Assembly: GCA_028023455.1 (NCBI GenBank) | Contig: JAQFVV010012506.1 | Span: 1,468,714-1,532,713 of the forward strand | Direction: 5' to 3' | Origin: Epiperipatus broadwayi | Taxonomy: Eukaryota; Onychophora; Udeonychophora; Euonychophora; Peripatidae | DNA length: 64,000 nt | Shown: positions 11,020 to 22,885 of the stretch, one piece after another | How positions within the stretch are numbered: position 1 is the first letter of the stretch | Layout of the letters: each line of letters opens with the position of its first letter | Translations under genes and position numbers: made by a program | The notes under the pieces: model-generated | What the model saw: only the letters and a program-made list of their open reading frames with translations | The model's database searches: none | What the model was told of the DNA's origin: nothing

Positions 11020-12350
11020 TGTCTATTCATTTGAGCAAACCGAGAGTAGTGGGTTCGGATTGGGGGCTATACTATCTCAAATACAAGAGGGAGATCAACA
11101 AGAGGTCCTTTTCTTCATTGTCTACTTATTGAAGGGTCCTGAAATAACTACACAGTAACTGAAAAGGGAGCTTAGCAATTGTATAGGCATTCAAAAAGTT
11201 TTGCCAGTTTCTGATAGGATCCGAGGTAATTGCAATCACTGATCACAAAAGCCTCAAATTCTTAAACCGTAGCTTCCTTACGAACAGCCGGTACTGCCAA
11301 GGTAAAGAAAATATAGTGGCATACATAATAAGCCTCTACTCTGCAGCACAGGAACAACAGCATTTAAGTTGTGACAACTTATGCATTGCTGCAACGGAAA
11401 CAAACGACGTGAGGCTGTAGAAAATGACTCTGGAGATTAAGAGCAACAAAGCAAGGATTTTGATTGCACACAGATAATGAAGTACTTACATCATCAACCT
11501 GTGATGAGAACCAGAAATAACCCATTGTGGAGGGATAAGAAGCGCTGTTGTCTAAAGGGCGGGAGATTGCAGCATAGTAATGAAAAGGAAAAACAAAAAT
11601 AGATAGTCATTCCTGTCGCTATGCTGAGACAGAAGGTAGATCATATACATCAAAAGTATGGTCACTGTGGAGCAATTATTATTATTATAGTGTTGTTTGA
11701 GCCATTGGTTTTACTGGCCGAGAATGTATGCCATCATCTTGGACATCATAGATGTGTAAAATATGCTCAAAAACTAAACCACTCAATGCATCTGGAATAG
11801 AGTTGCTGAGGCTTATATATACTCAACAACCACATAGTTTAATGGCTATAGATTTTTACAGATCATTGCCTCCGTTTAATAAAATGAAATACCTGGTTGT
11901 AGCCTATGATGTATTTTCGAAACTGTGTTAAGAGTTTTCAAAAAAGAGAAGATGGTAAGCACCATTAATGTCTCCAGTATGCGGGCATGTATACTTACAT
12001 TTTCTGAATAGCAACTTAGCATCATGCAGGGCTAGATAGTAATTGAAGTGTGTGGCCAGTCTTCAATCCTGGTCCTATGGAACAGCAGAAATTCTCCATC
12101 TAGAAATCATATTCACCTTATGATCTGAAAATTCATATCTCTCTCTTCCACTGAAATGTGGAAAATCAGCAAGAAGCATACCATTAATGGAAAAAGGAAA
12201 TGCCAACTGGTTGGTAATCAACATAGCAGGAGAAAGCAATGAATCGTGTCCGTAGAGGTATAGAGTGCAATCTGCAAAAATCCTAGATAACTATAACCTT
12301 TATTATTCCAATTCAAAGAATGAATTGTATTTGAATAAAAGACTCTAATG
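11020..12350 (+). pseudogene. Ty3/gypsy-type pol remnant: RNase H and integrase
   Basis: Order of recognisable pieces: RNase H start SSGFGLGAILSQIQEGDQ (about 11048), then a frame-broken segment with ITDHKSLKFL (about 11233) and GKENIVAYIIS, the usual link between RNase H and integrase. Next come the integrase zinc-binding region VDHIHQKYGHCGA (about 11638) and CVKYAQKLNH, and the integrase core MAIDFYRSLPPFNKMKYLVV then AYDVFSKLC (11842-11928), whose Asp is the first residue of the catalytic triad in the family. The reading frame changes several times and has many stops. The 12.0-12.35 kb part fits the integrase C-terminal side only weakly. No LTRs could be placed. The order RNase H then integrase supports Ty3/gypsy. 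Confidence 0.85.
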
Positions 12351-12817
12351 AACTCTAATAGCCACAGCTGTAGTATTCTTTAAGTTGCTTCCATAAATTA
12401 TTACATGATTTTATATCCTAATGTGTGTGTGTGTATATTTAAATCTTGTCATAACATATTTTAATGTGTATAAAGCTTTAAGTTTTCTTGAATTCCTATT
12501 ATATAGATCTTAATGTGTGTGTATATATTTCAATTTATAATGCATTTTATTTTAGGGTGCTTTAATTATAAGTATGTTTAAATAAATCATTTGTTTGCTT
12601 AATTATTGTTTGGTCCGTTCTCTTGTTATAATTGTGCCATTAATAGGTAAATTTATAGTTAAATGTATTAAAGTTTTCTTTGTCTTTCCCATAATGAGAA
12701 AAGAACTAACTTGGGATATATCAAGTGCTAAATTGTATACCTGTCATCTAGGCATGTTGATTATAACTTATGATTAGCTGACATCTGAGGTTTTACCTCA
12801 AACCAAATAAAAATGCT
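12351..12817. other. AT-rich DNA with TG-rich runs
   Basis: Contains (TG)n at 12422-12434 and a similar TAATGTGTGTGTATAT segment near 12512, so a short duplicated AT/TG-rich unit is likely. No gene recognised. Confidence 0.4.
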
Positions 12818-13021
12818 TTGGATGGCAGGGGTTTCAATTTAACAGTCGAGGAGTTCTATAGCCTGAAAATGTGGGCCACAGATTATACTTTGTATGGTCT
12901 TGGTCTGGTTATAGGTGCTATTGGTTTCATCCACCTTCTGTCTTTGACTTCTCCGCTTAAAGGGCCGGTCTGCTGCTGTATTAAAAGTGTAGCTGAAGTT
13001 AAGACTGAGATTCTAAATTAG
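12818..13021 (+). CDS. Unrecognised 67-residue open frame
   Basis: An open frame in a locally less AT-rich patch. The opening GFNLTVEEFYSLKMW looks helical and vaguely like the C-terminal part of PC4/p15 coactivator-type domains (LT-x-E-x-W/F-x-x-LK). The middle has a hydrophobic stretch (LGLVIGAIGFIHLLSL). There is no supporting neighbour, promoter or second exon. It could be a transposon relic or chance. I do not assign a function. Confidence 0.2.
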   Translation: MDGRGFNLTVEEFYSLKMWATDYTLYGLGLVIGAIGFIHLLSLTSPLKGPVCCCIKSVAEVKTEILN

Positions 13022-13739
13022 AGAATCATAGTGATTTTCTCCCACCCGGTTCAATATATATATACATTAAAATAATTGTATGGCCAATTTCTCAAAAAAT
13101 TACTGGATAGTTGATCACTCAAGTGGCAATTTGAGTGTAATCCTTGTATCAATTCTTCAAACAAATTTTTTTTTCCTTAGCTGTAAATTAATCAGAACCT
13201 TTAGTTCTCAAGTCTGCAACTTTATCACTGTGTTAATCCACACAGTGCTAAGATCATCACAAATAACTTTACCTTGAGTAACCAAAAGATTATGTTGGGT
13301 TTAAAAATGGTTACATCACAATAGACCACATATTAGGAAAATATAAAAATAACCAATGAGTGAATTTATGACTGAATTGGATTTGTAGATTAGAAAATAA
13401 TATTCTTTTCTATATATATTTCTCTATTATTAAAGCTTTGGAACTTTATAGCATAGATCAAACATATTGTCAAATTCTGAAAAATCATTAAAATGCAATG
13501 AATAGATTACATAAAAACATTAACAAAGAAATAAATGGAATTCAATTCATATAGTTTTTTTAGCTACCGGTAAAAAAAAGTAAAACTAAAGATAAACACT
13601 AAAAAGTTCAATGTGTTTATGAAAAAGAGGAAAATAAAAATTAATAGTAAGTTATTAAAATAAATTTATAATTGTAAATATTTTAGTCCATTATTAATAA
13701 GACTGAAGCATAATACATAAAAATAATTACAAAATTAAA

Positions 13740-14235
13740 CTTTGATAGAATTCTTTTAATAGAAATAACTTTATATTACAGAAAATATGTTAATGAACTG
13801 AAATGGTTTTTAATAAATGTATTCTAATAGTATTTATTTATGAATCTCAAACATGTGTTATGTGTAGAAGATCAATATAAATGACGAAAACAGCACAGTA
13901 TGCTATAATATAAATAGATGTATATGAGGATTAACAAAAAAGGAACAAAATGAAATACATAGGCAAGCTATCCCTGATGTACTGAAAGAAATAAAATAAA
14001 ATGGAGATAGGCTAGATATGTTGTTAAAAGAAATTACAAGAAATAAATAGTGAAGTCCTAAACTGAATCATAAAAGATTTTAAAAGCTCAAAAAAAAAAA
14101 AAAGAGATCACATGTGAAATGGATAGATAAATTAAAAGATCAAAAAAGAGTCACATGTGAAATAAATGGATAAATTAAATAAGAAATTCTGCATTTTCAT
14201 GCAGTAGATAGTGGTAGATGATAATGATATAGTAT
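13740..14235 (+). pseudogene. RTE-type LINE 3' remnant
   Basis: A heavily decayed 3' third of an RTE LINE. GRNNFILQENM (about 13763) matches GKNNLILKENMPMYLKK in the 22 kb copy. Downstream HRQAIPDVLKEIK corresponds to REQTGIIDIIEKIK. Two runs of ATCACATGTGAAATGGATAG-type sequence (about 14107 and 14152) correspond to the RSHVRWMDE block, here locally duplicated. The end GTAGATGATAATGAT resembles the GAT-rich tail of this family. Many stops. Confidence 0.7.
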
Positions 14236-14239
14236 GCAT

Positions 14240-17200
14240 GGACAAAAACTTGTTGTCAATGTCTGTTTTTCAATTTTGTTAATTTTTTTTTACCATAAAA
14301 GTTGAATACAACTTTAATAAAAACTGATTAAGAGAAAAAAAAACTTCTAGGAAAAACATGTAAATAGCCATTAATTTTTTTTCTTAAGTGCTAATATAGT
14401 TAATGTGTTTCTCAAGTAGACTTTCAGACAATTCCCAAACTGTTCATTCATATTTCAATTTAAAGTTTGTTCTGAACCACCCCTTTTCTAAGGACATAAC
14501 TTTAAAGAATCTTATTCCTAATGGAATAAGTTCGACATATTTCTTTCCATTTAAATAATCTGTCAGTACTTGCTTTTATTTTTTAATAAAACAAATTAAC
14601 TTTGACATTACTAAACATTTCAATAATTAATAAACAAATATATAATATTTAAAAATTGAAATAAGCATTTTTATTTGCAGGGAAAAAAATACTTTACTAT
14701 TTTTAGTTGCAATTAAATTGATACAAATTCCTAACGACCATAAAAATATAATTTCTCTAGAATCCTCAAAAGCATAATCATTATTCTGATGATGGAATCC
14801 ATTAACCTAATTTCATCATTCTTTCTTTCTTTAACTACTGATTTTTCCAAACATTAAATACTTTTTGAATGAATTTCATTATCTCTTAACTTAATATAAC
14901 TAAAATAGAACAATTTCAACCTGATCATTTATGCTCAAGTGAGAGTTCAGATCTGATATTATTAAATAATCATTATCTTTTTATTTTAAAAATAAAGTAA
15001 TAGATATACAAATAAAGTTTGCAAAAACTAATTAAGCAAAAAGAAATAATAAATTAGTACAAAATATTTACTAGAAAAATAAAATAAAACTTAAAAGATT
15101 ATAAATCCAAGTAAATATGGGTATAAAATCTAACTTGATAAGAATGTGGTACAAATTATAAAGCAAAGTTTCCCTGTAAAAGATTATTAAAGAATAGTAT
15201 ATAGTGGAAATATTGAATTCAATCTATTTTGTTAGAAATTAATAAATGATTGGAACATACATCTGCAAAGTATGATAAATTTGCAATCAATCATGCATAA
15301 ATCTTGCTTAATGTAATAATAATCTCTTTATTTAATATAAATATTGGCTCAACAACAGGCACTTTTTATAAACAAAAGTAATAAGTTGGCAAAAAAACGT
15401 TTTAGGAGAACAACTATCAATCCATGATCCACATCTTTTCATTTACTTAAAATATGTGCAATCCAAATATAAGAATGGTAGAAAAATTCTTATTTGGAAA
15501 TAATTAATTTTGTTCATATATTAACTTAAAATTTTTTTTCTGGTATAAATTAATTACAAATAGAAAATGCTTATATTCTCTCTTTTTATATTATTCCAGT
15601 TCTGCTCTCTATTGTGGGCTTGAGTAATTAAGAGATACTAAATGATACTTCTGTCCTATACTGAGATTAGTTTCTGGTTTTCTTCTGAACTCTTTGGATC
15701 TGGATCAGAGTAACTAGATTTTTTTTTTTTAACACACTTTATCTAGCAACCTCTCTTACACTTTGTTTTACTATCACAATTACGAAACTGAAATTCAAAA
15801 ATATCTTAATGTTTAAATTCAATTCAATTTGCTTGTATAATTATACAACTCTGTCACCAGCTCATTATCTATGCATTTGGATACCCTCAGTTTTTTTAAT
15901 AATTGTAGGCTCATCTGTTCTTTGAACACTATTGATATAAAACCCCAAAAAATGTTACATAACTCCAGCTGATGCAATTTTTTTTTCAGGAGTAAACTAT
16001 TTATACTACTTCAGTTCTGCCATCTATTGCAAGCTTGATATATTAATAGGTACTAAATGGTAATACTTATTAAACTTCTATCCATTACTTTGCTATCCAA
16101 CTTCCCAGCCTTCATCAGTGAGGAGTTTTGAATATGTATCTAATGCATTTGAATTCTTTACATAAAAAAAAAAAAACATTTTGTTAATAGACTTCTTTTA
16201 AAAATTTACTAATGAATTTTCAGAGGAAAAAGATTAAATAGCATTTACTCTTAACATTAATTTTTTCAATCAGCCCTTTATACAAAAACAAAATCAAGTA
16301 AATAGTAAGGTGTTTTTTGTTGTTGTTTTGATATCATATCAGTTATTTCAATTTATAATTCTGTATATCTCCAGAGAAAGATTAAATATTGTCAGTCATT
16401 TCTATGTCTAATAGAAATTTGTGTAATTCTTGGTAATGACATTCTTACTCTATCATTAATGTATAATTAAAAATTTAGCAGCTAACAAGTACCATAGATT
16501 CCTCTAATAAAATGCTGCACTGTGAACAAATAGTTTTATTGAATATCAGTTTTTAATAGTTCTTCAAATGCAATAAAATACAAAATTTTTCATTTGTTTA
16601 TAAATATTCCTAAATATTATATTTACAATTTATAAATAAATGCATACTAATCATTTTACCTTAAAATAAAATAACACCCATAAAATTATCTAAACAATTT
16701 TTTTTAACAAGAATTTATTAAGAACAAGTCTTCTTGATCATGCTAGACATTCTGCCTATTTATAAAATATAGTATAAGAAAATAGTTAATGTTTTCTATC
16801 ATCCCGTTTGAAAATAATTTGCATTTGATTTGACTATGATCAAATGTAGTTATCAGAATCCTATTTCACTATTGCCATATAAACATTAAAAAAAAAAAAA
16901 TACATAACTAGATAAAAAGAGATCAAAATTTAAAAAAAGACAAAAAAAATCTTAAAGATCTTCCTTAAACAACTGGTAAAAAAGTATATATTTCAATACA
17001 AAATGAGGGAAGTAACCAATAATACAAGAATATACATAGCTATAGCAGCTCAGGTTTTTCATACATTGTGCACTCACTACATCTGTGTATTCATTGAATT
17101 TTATATACTTTTCAATTAAATTTTAATTAAAATAACATTGTATTTAGACTGATATCTCTTTAATTAATGCTTAAAAAAATATATATATATATTTTCTATT

Positions 17201-17340
17201 ACAGACTATCATTAATTTAAAATCCCCTGTTTCATATTATTTTAAAGGGGAGAGGGGTTGTGATTTTTTCAAATTTTAACCCCACCCCCAATTATAAAAA
17301 ACAACTGTTAAAAATTTAAGTAAAACATTAATCATACTAT
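14240..17340. other. AT-rich DNA with one duplicated short repeat
   Basis: No coding signal. CAGTTCTGC(T/C)(C/A)TCTATTG at 15598 and 16013 starts two copies of a roughly 60-base segment (CTTGA, TTAA, AGRTACTAAATG follow in both), spaced about 415 bp. This is consistent with two copies of an undetermined short interspersed repeat or an old tandem duplication. The rest holds only homopolymer and A/T-rich runs. Confidence 0.45.
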
Positions 17341-17343
17341 TAT

Positions 17344-17725
17344 GGGAAACTCGGGCCATAGTGAGCAATAGACTGGCTCAGCATAGATATATATATACAA
17401 AAGCTACAACTAAAGGAGAGGGCAGCTCAGTATTTGCTGATCATCAGCAGGAGCAAAGCCATAGATTTGAGCCGTCTAAAGCCGACATCGTGTGCACAGA
17501 GAGGAACGATGTCAAGAGGAAGATCAAAGAGGCATGTTACATCACCAGCGATGCCATGTCAATCAACTGAAAAGACACGTGCTTTGCGGTCTTGAAAAGG
17601 TGGATGTTGTAATTTGCATGCATTTGCATAGAATCAGCAGCCTGTAAAAAGGACTATGATTATGGAGCAGTAGGGGCTCCGAAAGCGCTAAGTCCATAAA
17701 ATAGAAGCTTACTAATAATAAACTT
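17344..17725 (+). pseudogene. Penelope-like element 3' remnant with GIY-YIG endonuclease end
   Basis: Reads WETRAIVSNRLAQHRY then SSVFADHQQEQSHRFEP and RNDVKRKIKEACYI to a stop at 17568-17570. This matches the second half of the Penelope-type GIY-YIG nuclease: the R...RL.xH segment, an S(A)...xxH segment, a H-R-F block and a R-K-I-x-E block holding the catalytic Glu (E in KIKEACYI). The GIY and YIG strands themselves are upstream and not recognisable. The 3' flank has GGGGCTCCGAAAGCGCTAAG (about 17668), a motif found again at 25.08 kb. GC content is clearly above its surroundings, suggesting a younger insertion than most. Penelope-like assignment is from the motif order; RT is absent. Confidence 0.72.
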
Positions 17726-18846
17726 ATAGTTTCACCTCAGCTATTAATTTTAACTTATCAGTAATATACTATCTATAGTTTTGTATATATATAAATACTT
17801 TTTCTATACTATATAAAAGTTTTATTAATATTATAATAATTTAAAATATGCTTATATTTACATGAACATATGTAGCAGAAATTAACATAAATTAAAATAT
17901 TCTATAATTTTGTTTAATTATAGAAATCTTTGAATTAGCAGTGTTCTAATTAATGATAATCTATTTCTATTTTTCCTATAAATCTCTCAGTATATATATG
18001 TAAAACCCATGGTAATACTTGTTTTATAATTATTATGTCAACATATGAAAGATTTAAATACACCATCACCAGCTATATAACTTCTATCTCTTATAATAAA
18101 TGAGTTAATATCCAAATATATACACACATGCAAAAGTGAAATATTTTTATTTTTATATACATTAACTATAATATTAATTAATATACAAAAGCATTCAAAT
18201 TATGATTCTATAATAATTAATTATTAAGCTTTATGCAATAAAATTCTACTAGATTTTAAATATTGGGTAGTGATATTGAAGGGAATTGCCCTCATAAACA
18301 GAGGTTTCTCCAAAACTAAAGACTTCACTATTGAGCCTTTGTGATTCATTGTTGATTTTTCAAGAATTAACACTTATGCAAAATTTGTTCATTAATGTTT
18401 TAAATCATAGCAAGTTATTATACAATTTATGATTTTGATTATCTAATGATAATAATACAAATATATCAAACAAAAATGACATTAATATCTAAAAGTAAGC
18501 TTCATTTTTTAAGAAAAACATAACTATAGTTTGGCAAATACTAAAAGTTCAAGAAATTAAAAAGACATTACAAGAAAAACAAATAAAACTAACCAAACAT
18601 AGAACCTTGCATACTTAAACAACAATAAAACAATCACAAGTTAAAAACAATAAGGTTCAAAACAATTTCAAACAACTATACTTATTAAAATATATGAGAT
18701 AATTAATAATTCTAACTTAATACTAAAATATGACATCAAAAAATTTCATCAAAACAAATTTGCATTGTCATAATGCTTTATTGCAGTTAACAGAGAATGT
18801 CTGATAATAATCAATATTGAAAAATAATAGATAAAAAAATTTTTTT
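17726..18846. other. AT-rich DNA, nothing recognised
   Basis: Low-complexity sequence without a credible gene or structured repeat. Confidence 0.5.
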
Positions 18847-19135
18847 ATATTAAATGCTTTTACTGGCCATGCACTAAAAAGAAAAATTGTTTTTTCAACC
18901 ACAAATGGGGTTTTTAGATTTACCCTGATATAAAACCATGGGGAGTCCAGAAATTAATTAAGTTAATCAATAATTTCTGGACACTCCCATGCTTTTATTT
19001 CAAATTGAATTTAGAAAATCCAATTGTGAAAAAGCAATATTTTTTCTGCTTTCTAAACACACACCCCCCCATACTTTTATTTCAAGATAAATCAAAAAAC
19101 CCAACTGTGGTTGAAGAAACAATTATTTAATATAA
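18847..19135. mobile_element. Fold-back (MITE-like) element, copy 2
   Basis: Same family as 9018-9290. It begins ATATTAAATGCTTTTACTGG, has inner arms TTGTTTTTTCAACCACAAAT and AACTGTGGTTGAAGAAACAA, and the innermost pair AGTCCAGAAATTAATT and AATAATTTCTGGACAC. It carries an extra internal partial repeat of the right arm (CCAATTGTGAAAAAGCAAT near 19020) and lacks the outer part of the right end, retaining only TTTAATATA. Similar TCTCTATTATTT sequence follows both copies. Confidence 0.78.
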
Positions 19136-19329
19136 AAAAATGTTTATCTCTATTATTTATAAGTTTTTAATAATGGCACAGTAAATAAAAATGTAAAACT
19201 ATATCCTATTTTAAATTAAATAGACACATAGGTGATATATATATGACTAGATATTCCTGCTATAAGTCAAAATCTATACCCTTATGTATATATCACATTC
19301 AGTATGTGTACATAATAATATAGGTGTAT

Positions 19330-21292
19330 ATGTCATACACACTTCTCAATGTTAACCTTTCTAGTATCATTATATAATTTAATTGTTGCTGCTGCATTTT
19401 TATAAATATTCTTCAGAATATGACAATATCCTAGGTATATACCTTGATAATCCAATACTTTAATCACTGAAGAAATATATATACAATATAATGCCTTTTC
19501 ATAATCTACAAATGCAAAGCATAATGGCAACTCATATTCATTGGTCCTTTCTATAACTACTCTCAATACATGGATGTGATCCAGTGTACTAAAACCACTT
19601 TTAAATCCAGCTTGCTCTTTTGGTTGGTTAAAATCCAAAGTTCACTGTGGTGAGTTGTAATTATTTTGGTAAAAATTCTGTATAGAACTAATAAAAAACA
19701 GATAGGTCTGTAATTTCTAATATCTTATCATCTTTTTTAGATATTAATACTGCATTCTTCCAATCATCTAGTACATCTTTATCATTTAGACATTTGGTAT
19801 ATAATTGCCAAAAAATTTTCTATTTCTTCACCTGCTTCCTTTAAGATATCGATTATAATTCCATTCTTACTTGAAGCTTTCCCCTTCTTCATAAATTTAA
19901 TTGCATGTCTCACCTCTTCATTGAAAATTCTTGGCAATTCAGAAAATATAGTAGTTGTAGGAGGTACTTTTTCCTTGTTTTTTATTGCTATATAATTCTT
20001 GATATGACTCTTCTACATATTTCATGAAGTCATCTCTATTTTTATTATTAGTCCCATATTTTTTTATTGCAGAAATAAATTTCCTACCAATACCAAGATG
20101 TTATTTTACACTTTTAAGACTTTAATTCTCTTCTATGGCTTTCCTTGCTAGTTCACAATTATACTTTCATATATCATTATCAACTCTTTTTCATATCACT
20201 TTACAAAATTTGAAATATTCAATCCTTCTTAATGCATCATTTTTATATACTTTCATATTCCTTCCTTTCCTCACAAATTGTCTTATCTTAGATATTGGCA
20301 AATTGCTGCTATTTTGTACCAGTTATCTTTGTTGTACTTTTTAAAAATGTATCAGTTATCTTTCTATTGATTTCATTCAAATCTAAAACATGTTCAAAAC
20401 CTGTTAATATTTGAAATTGATTTGCAAGTTCTAATTTAAATTCGTTTGAATGTTTCTGAAGATTAGGAATATCAACTATGAATATTGTTTCCCTTAATAA
20501 TTTTTATCTCTCTAGTTTTGCATTAACATGTATTTTTCATTTTACTAAGCAATGATCATTTCCTGCATTGAATTTATTAAGACATTACAATCTTAAAATA
20601 CATATTTTCTGTTAGTCAAAACATAATCCAATTCTGCTATGCCCTCATTTTGGATGTTTCCATGCCCATTTGGATTTAACATTTTTCTCAAAAAAAAGAA
20701 TTCATAATATAACGTTTTTCTTTTTCTGCAAACTCTATAAGTCAGTCTATATCCTCTCTCATTTCTATCACCATAACCACAGCATTTTCATTTTTCAATT
20801 CTTTACTGATTCTAGCATTAAAATTTCCCATAACAATTTTAAAATGTTGCTTGGTCTAATCGAAAGCTTTTTGTACATTCATATAAAATGCTCTACTTCT
20901 TCATTACAATGAGAGCTTGTTGGGATATAAATGTCAATTATCTGTATTTGATTATTATTAAGTTGAATAACTAATCTTGCCACAGTTAACACCATCAATT
21001 TCCACAATGTTGTTGTTCCATTTTTTATTTATAATGAATCCTACTCCACTTATATTTCCAATATTTGTGTCTTTATAGTAGAATACATGTCCACTTTTTA
21101 AATCAATTATCTCTTCACCTTTTCTTCTAGCTTCACAAAGTCTAATAATGTCCCATTTAATATGAGACAGTTCTCCCAATTTATGCAATTTTTCTTTGCT
21201 TGAAGATGATCTGCAGTTTAAGTACCTAAATAAAAGGTCATCAAATGGCAACCTGGGTCCGCAATCAGGAGATTCTTAACATCCTCCATTTT
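19330..21292 (-). pseudogene. RTE-type LINE, endonuclease and start of RT, minus strand
   Basis: Near-complete 5' half to two thirds of an RTE-like LINE. From its 5' end: a start-like MEDVKNLLIADPG near 21287, then EKLHKLGELSHIKWDIIRLC (first endonuclease block), GVGFIINKKWNNNIVEIDG, and frame-broken blocks through 20.6 kb. A linker VPPTTTIFSELP...NEEVRHAIKFMKKGKAS follows (about 19.97-19.88 kb). The RT fingers/palm block NFNQPKEQAGFKSGFSTLDH then FAFVDYEKAL (about 19630-19480) and IKLYNDTRKVNIEKCV end at 19333. The RT catalytic FADD segment and 3' end are missing on this side. It is oriented head-to-head with the plus-strand copy at 21.7 kb, with a 400-bp spacer. Several stops and frameshifts. 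Confidence 0.9.
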
Positions 21293-21354
21293 TGACCACC
21301 AACTGCTGCCTTGACTGATAACTTTACAGCCTCTTGGGAATAAGGCCCATGATT

Positions 21355-21570
21355 TATTTTTGTGTGTTATGATTGTAAATATCTATTAGAAAAAAAAAAA
21401 TTTCATTCACACACACATTCATTCTGTCTTCAGGAACTATCAGGCAACTGAGAAGAAAGACCATGGTCTTTCTTGATCTTAAATTCAGAGAGAAAAAGCC
21501 AATAAATTCACCATACTGGCTAATGTGTGTGATGAGCAGCCCTTCCATGTTCATATACTATATAAATAAT
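21355..21570 (+). repeat. Interspersed repeat, second copy at 27.7 kb on the other strand
   Basis: GGAACTATCAGGCAACTGAG then AAGAAAGACCATGGTCTTTC, AATAAATTCA and GAGCAGCCCTTCCATG (21432-21551) match the minus strand of 27.70-27.91 kb (GAACTATTACGCAACTGAG, AAGAAAGATCATGATCC, GAGCAGCCCATGTATG). It contains the small palindrome GAAAGACCATGGTCTTTC. The family is not identified; the 27.7 kb copy has a tRNA box-B-like end, so a SINE is possible. Confidence 0.65.
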
Positions 21571-21689
21571 CACATAGTAATAACAGCTGCAACAACAAGA
21601 ACATATGGAGTGGGTATAAGGAATTTATCCTGCTCAGTTCTCCATAAGGAATTAAAGGATCTTCTTTCAGTTAACAACAAATTCCTTTC

Positions 21690-22540
21690 ACAAGGTGACT
21701 CCATACCTCCAAAATATTTTACAGCAGTTTTGCAAGAAGTATTTTGTGAATTAAAATGGGAAACTAAGGTAGTAAAAGTAAATGGAGATTATTTAAGTAA
21801 TCTAGACTTAGCAGATGATGTAGTTGTTTTTGAAAATAATGCTTTAGAGCTTCAGAGAATGTTAGAAGAGTTATCAAATGAAGTAAGAAAGTAGGATTAA
21901 AAATAAATGTTAAAAAGACTAAAGTAATATTCAATGGATTTTCTCAAAAGATGAAAATAAATATTGATAATGATGTAGCAGAAATTAACCTCTACAAATA
22001 CCTTGGTCAAATTATTACTACAGATGGAAACATAATGGATAAAATTACCCATAGAATTAAACTTGGGTGGAGTGCTTTTGGTAAAAATAACTTAATATTA
22101 AAAGAAAATATGCCTATGTATTTGAAAAAAAGTTTTTAATAAATGTGTTTTACCTGTTCTTACTTATGGATCTGAGACTCAGACACTTAACAGAAGAGTA
22201 ATACAGAGACTTCAGATCATTCAATAAAGTATGGAGATGCATGTTAGGAATAAGGTGAGAGAACAAACAGGTATTATTGACATCATTGAAAAAATTAAGA
22301 GACTGAAAAGGAGTTGGGCTGGACATATTGCTAGAAGACACAATAACAGATGGGCAATTGAAATCTTAAACTGGATTCCAAAATTGTATAAAAGATTTAG
22401 AAAAAGATCACATGTGAGATGGATGGATGAAATAAGGAAGCATGTTGGAGTGATATAGAAAAGAAAGACTAGAGATTGAAGATGGATCGAATGGACAAAT
22501 CATCCTGCAGTGGAATAATAATAGTTGAAAATGATGATGA
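21690..22540 (+). pseudogene. RTE-type LINE 3' half (RT palm to C-terminus)
   Basis: Reads QGDSIPPKYFTAVLQEVF, then NLDLADDVVVF with the RT catalytic Asp pair (21814-21819; LADD for the usual FADD/YADD). After a frameshift come INVKKTKVIFNGF, YKYLGQIITTDGNIMDK, GWSAFGKNNLILKENMPM, another shift, and the C-terminal block KRSWAGHIARRHNNRWAIE then LNWIPK and KRSHVRWMDEIRKHVG, typical of this LINE group. The 3' UTR has CATCCTGCAGTGGAATAATA and ends in a short GAT-rich tail. It is 5'-truncated, as expected from aborted target-primed reverse transcription. Frameshifts near 21890 and 22140-22230 kill it. Confidence 0.92.
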
Positions 22541-22821
22541 AATGATTAAAAATATGAAATATTTTTTAAGTAAAAAGTATTTAACATTTTTACTTTAACT
22601 GGAAATTTATTATTATTATTTTTAAACAGGCTTACCAAAACTATATTGTAATGTCCTCTAGTGAATTAACAAATAAACGAACAGATTTTTCAACTTCAAT
22701 AAAAGCATTTAAAAACACTTTGATAAGAAAATTATTAATGGTTATTAGAAAAAATAATTATCTACAGATATAATCATATAAACAGTACAAATATGGAATA
22801 TAAGTATAACAAAAAAGTTAG

Positions 22822-22885
22822 TACAGTGGAACTTCGAATTAGTCCATCTAACTATGCAACTTCAATTGTATGCTATCCAAAGAAA
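22822..22885 (+). repeat. Possible pogo/Tigger-like terminal repeat relic
   Basis: TA followed by CAGTGGAACTTCGAATTAGT, then CAACTTCAATTGTATGC and TATCC. This resembles the ends of pogo/Tigger-type mariner elements, which start CAGT-R-A-A-C-CTCG and insert at TA. No transposase and no matching opposite end was found, so the call is tentative. Confidence 0.3.
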
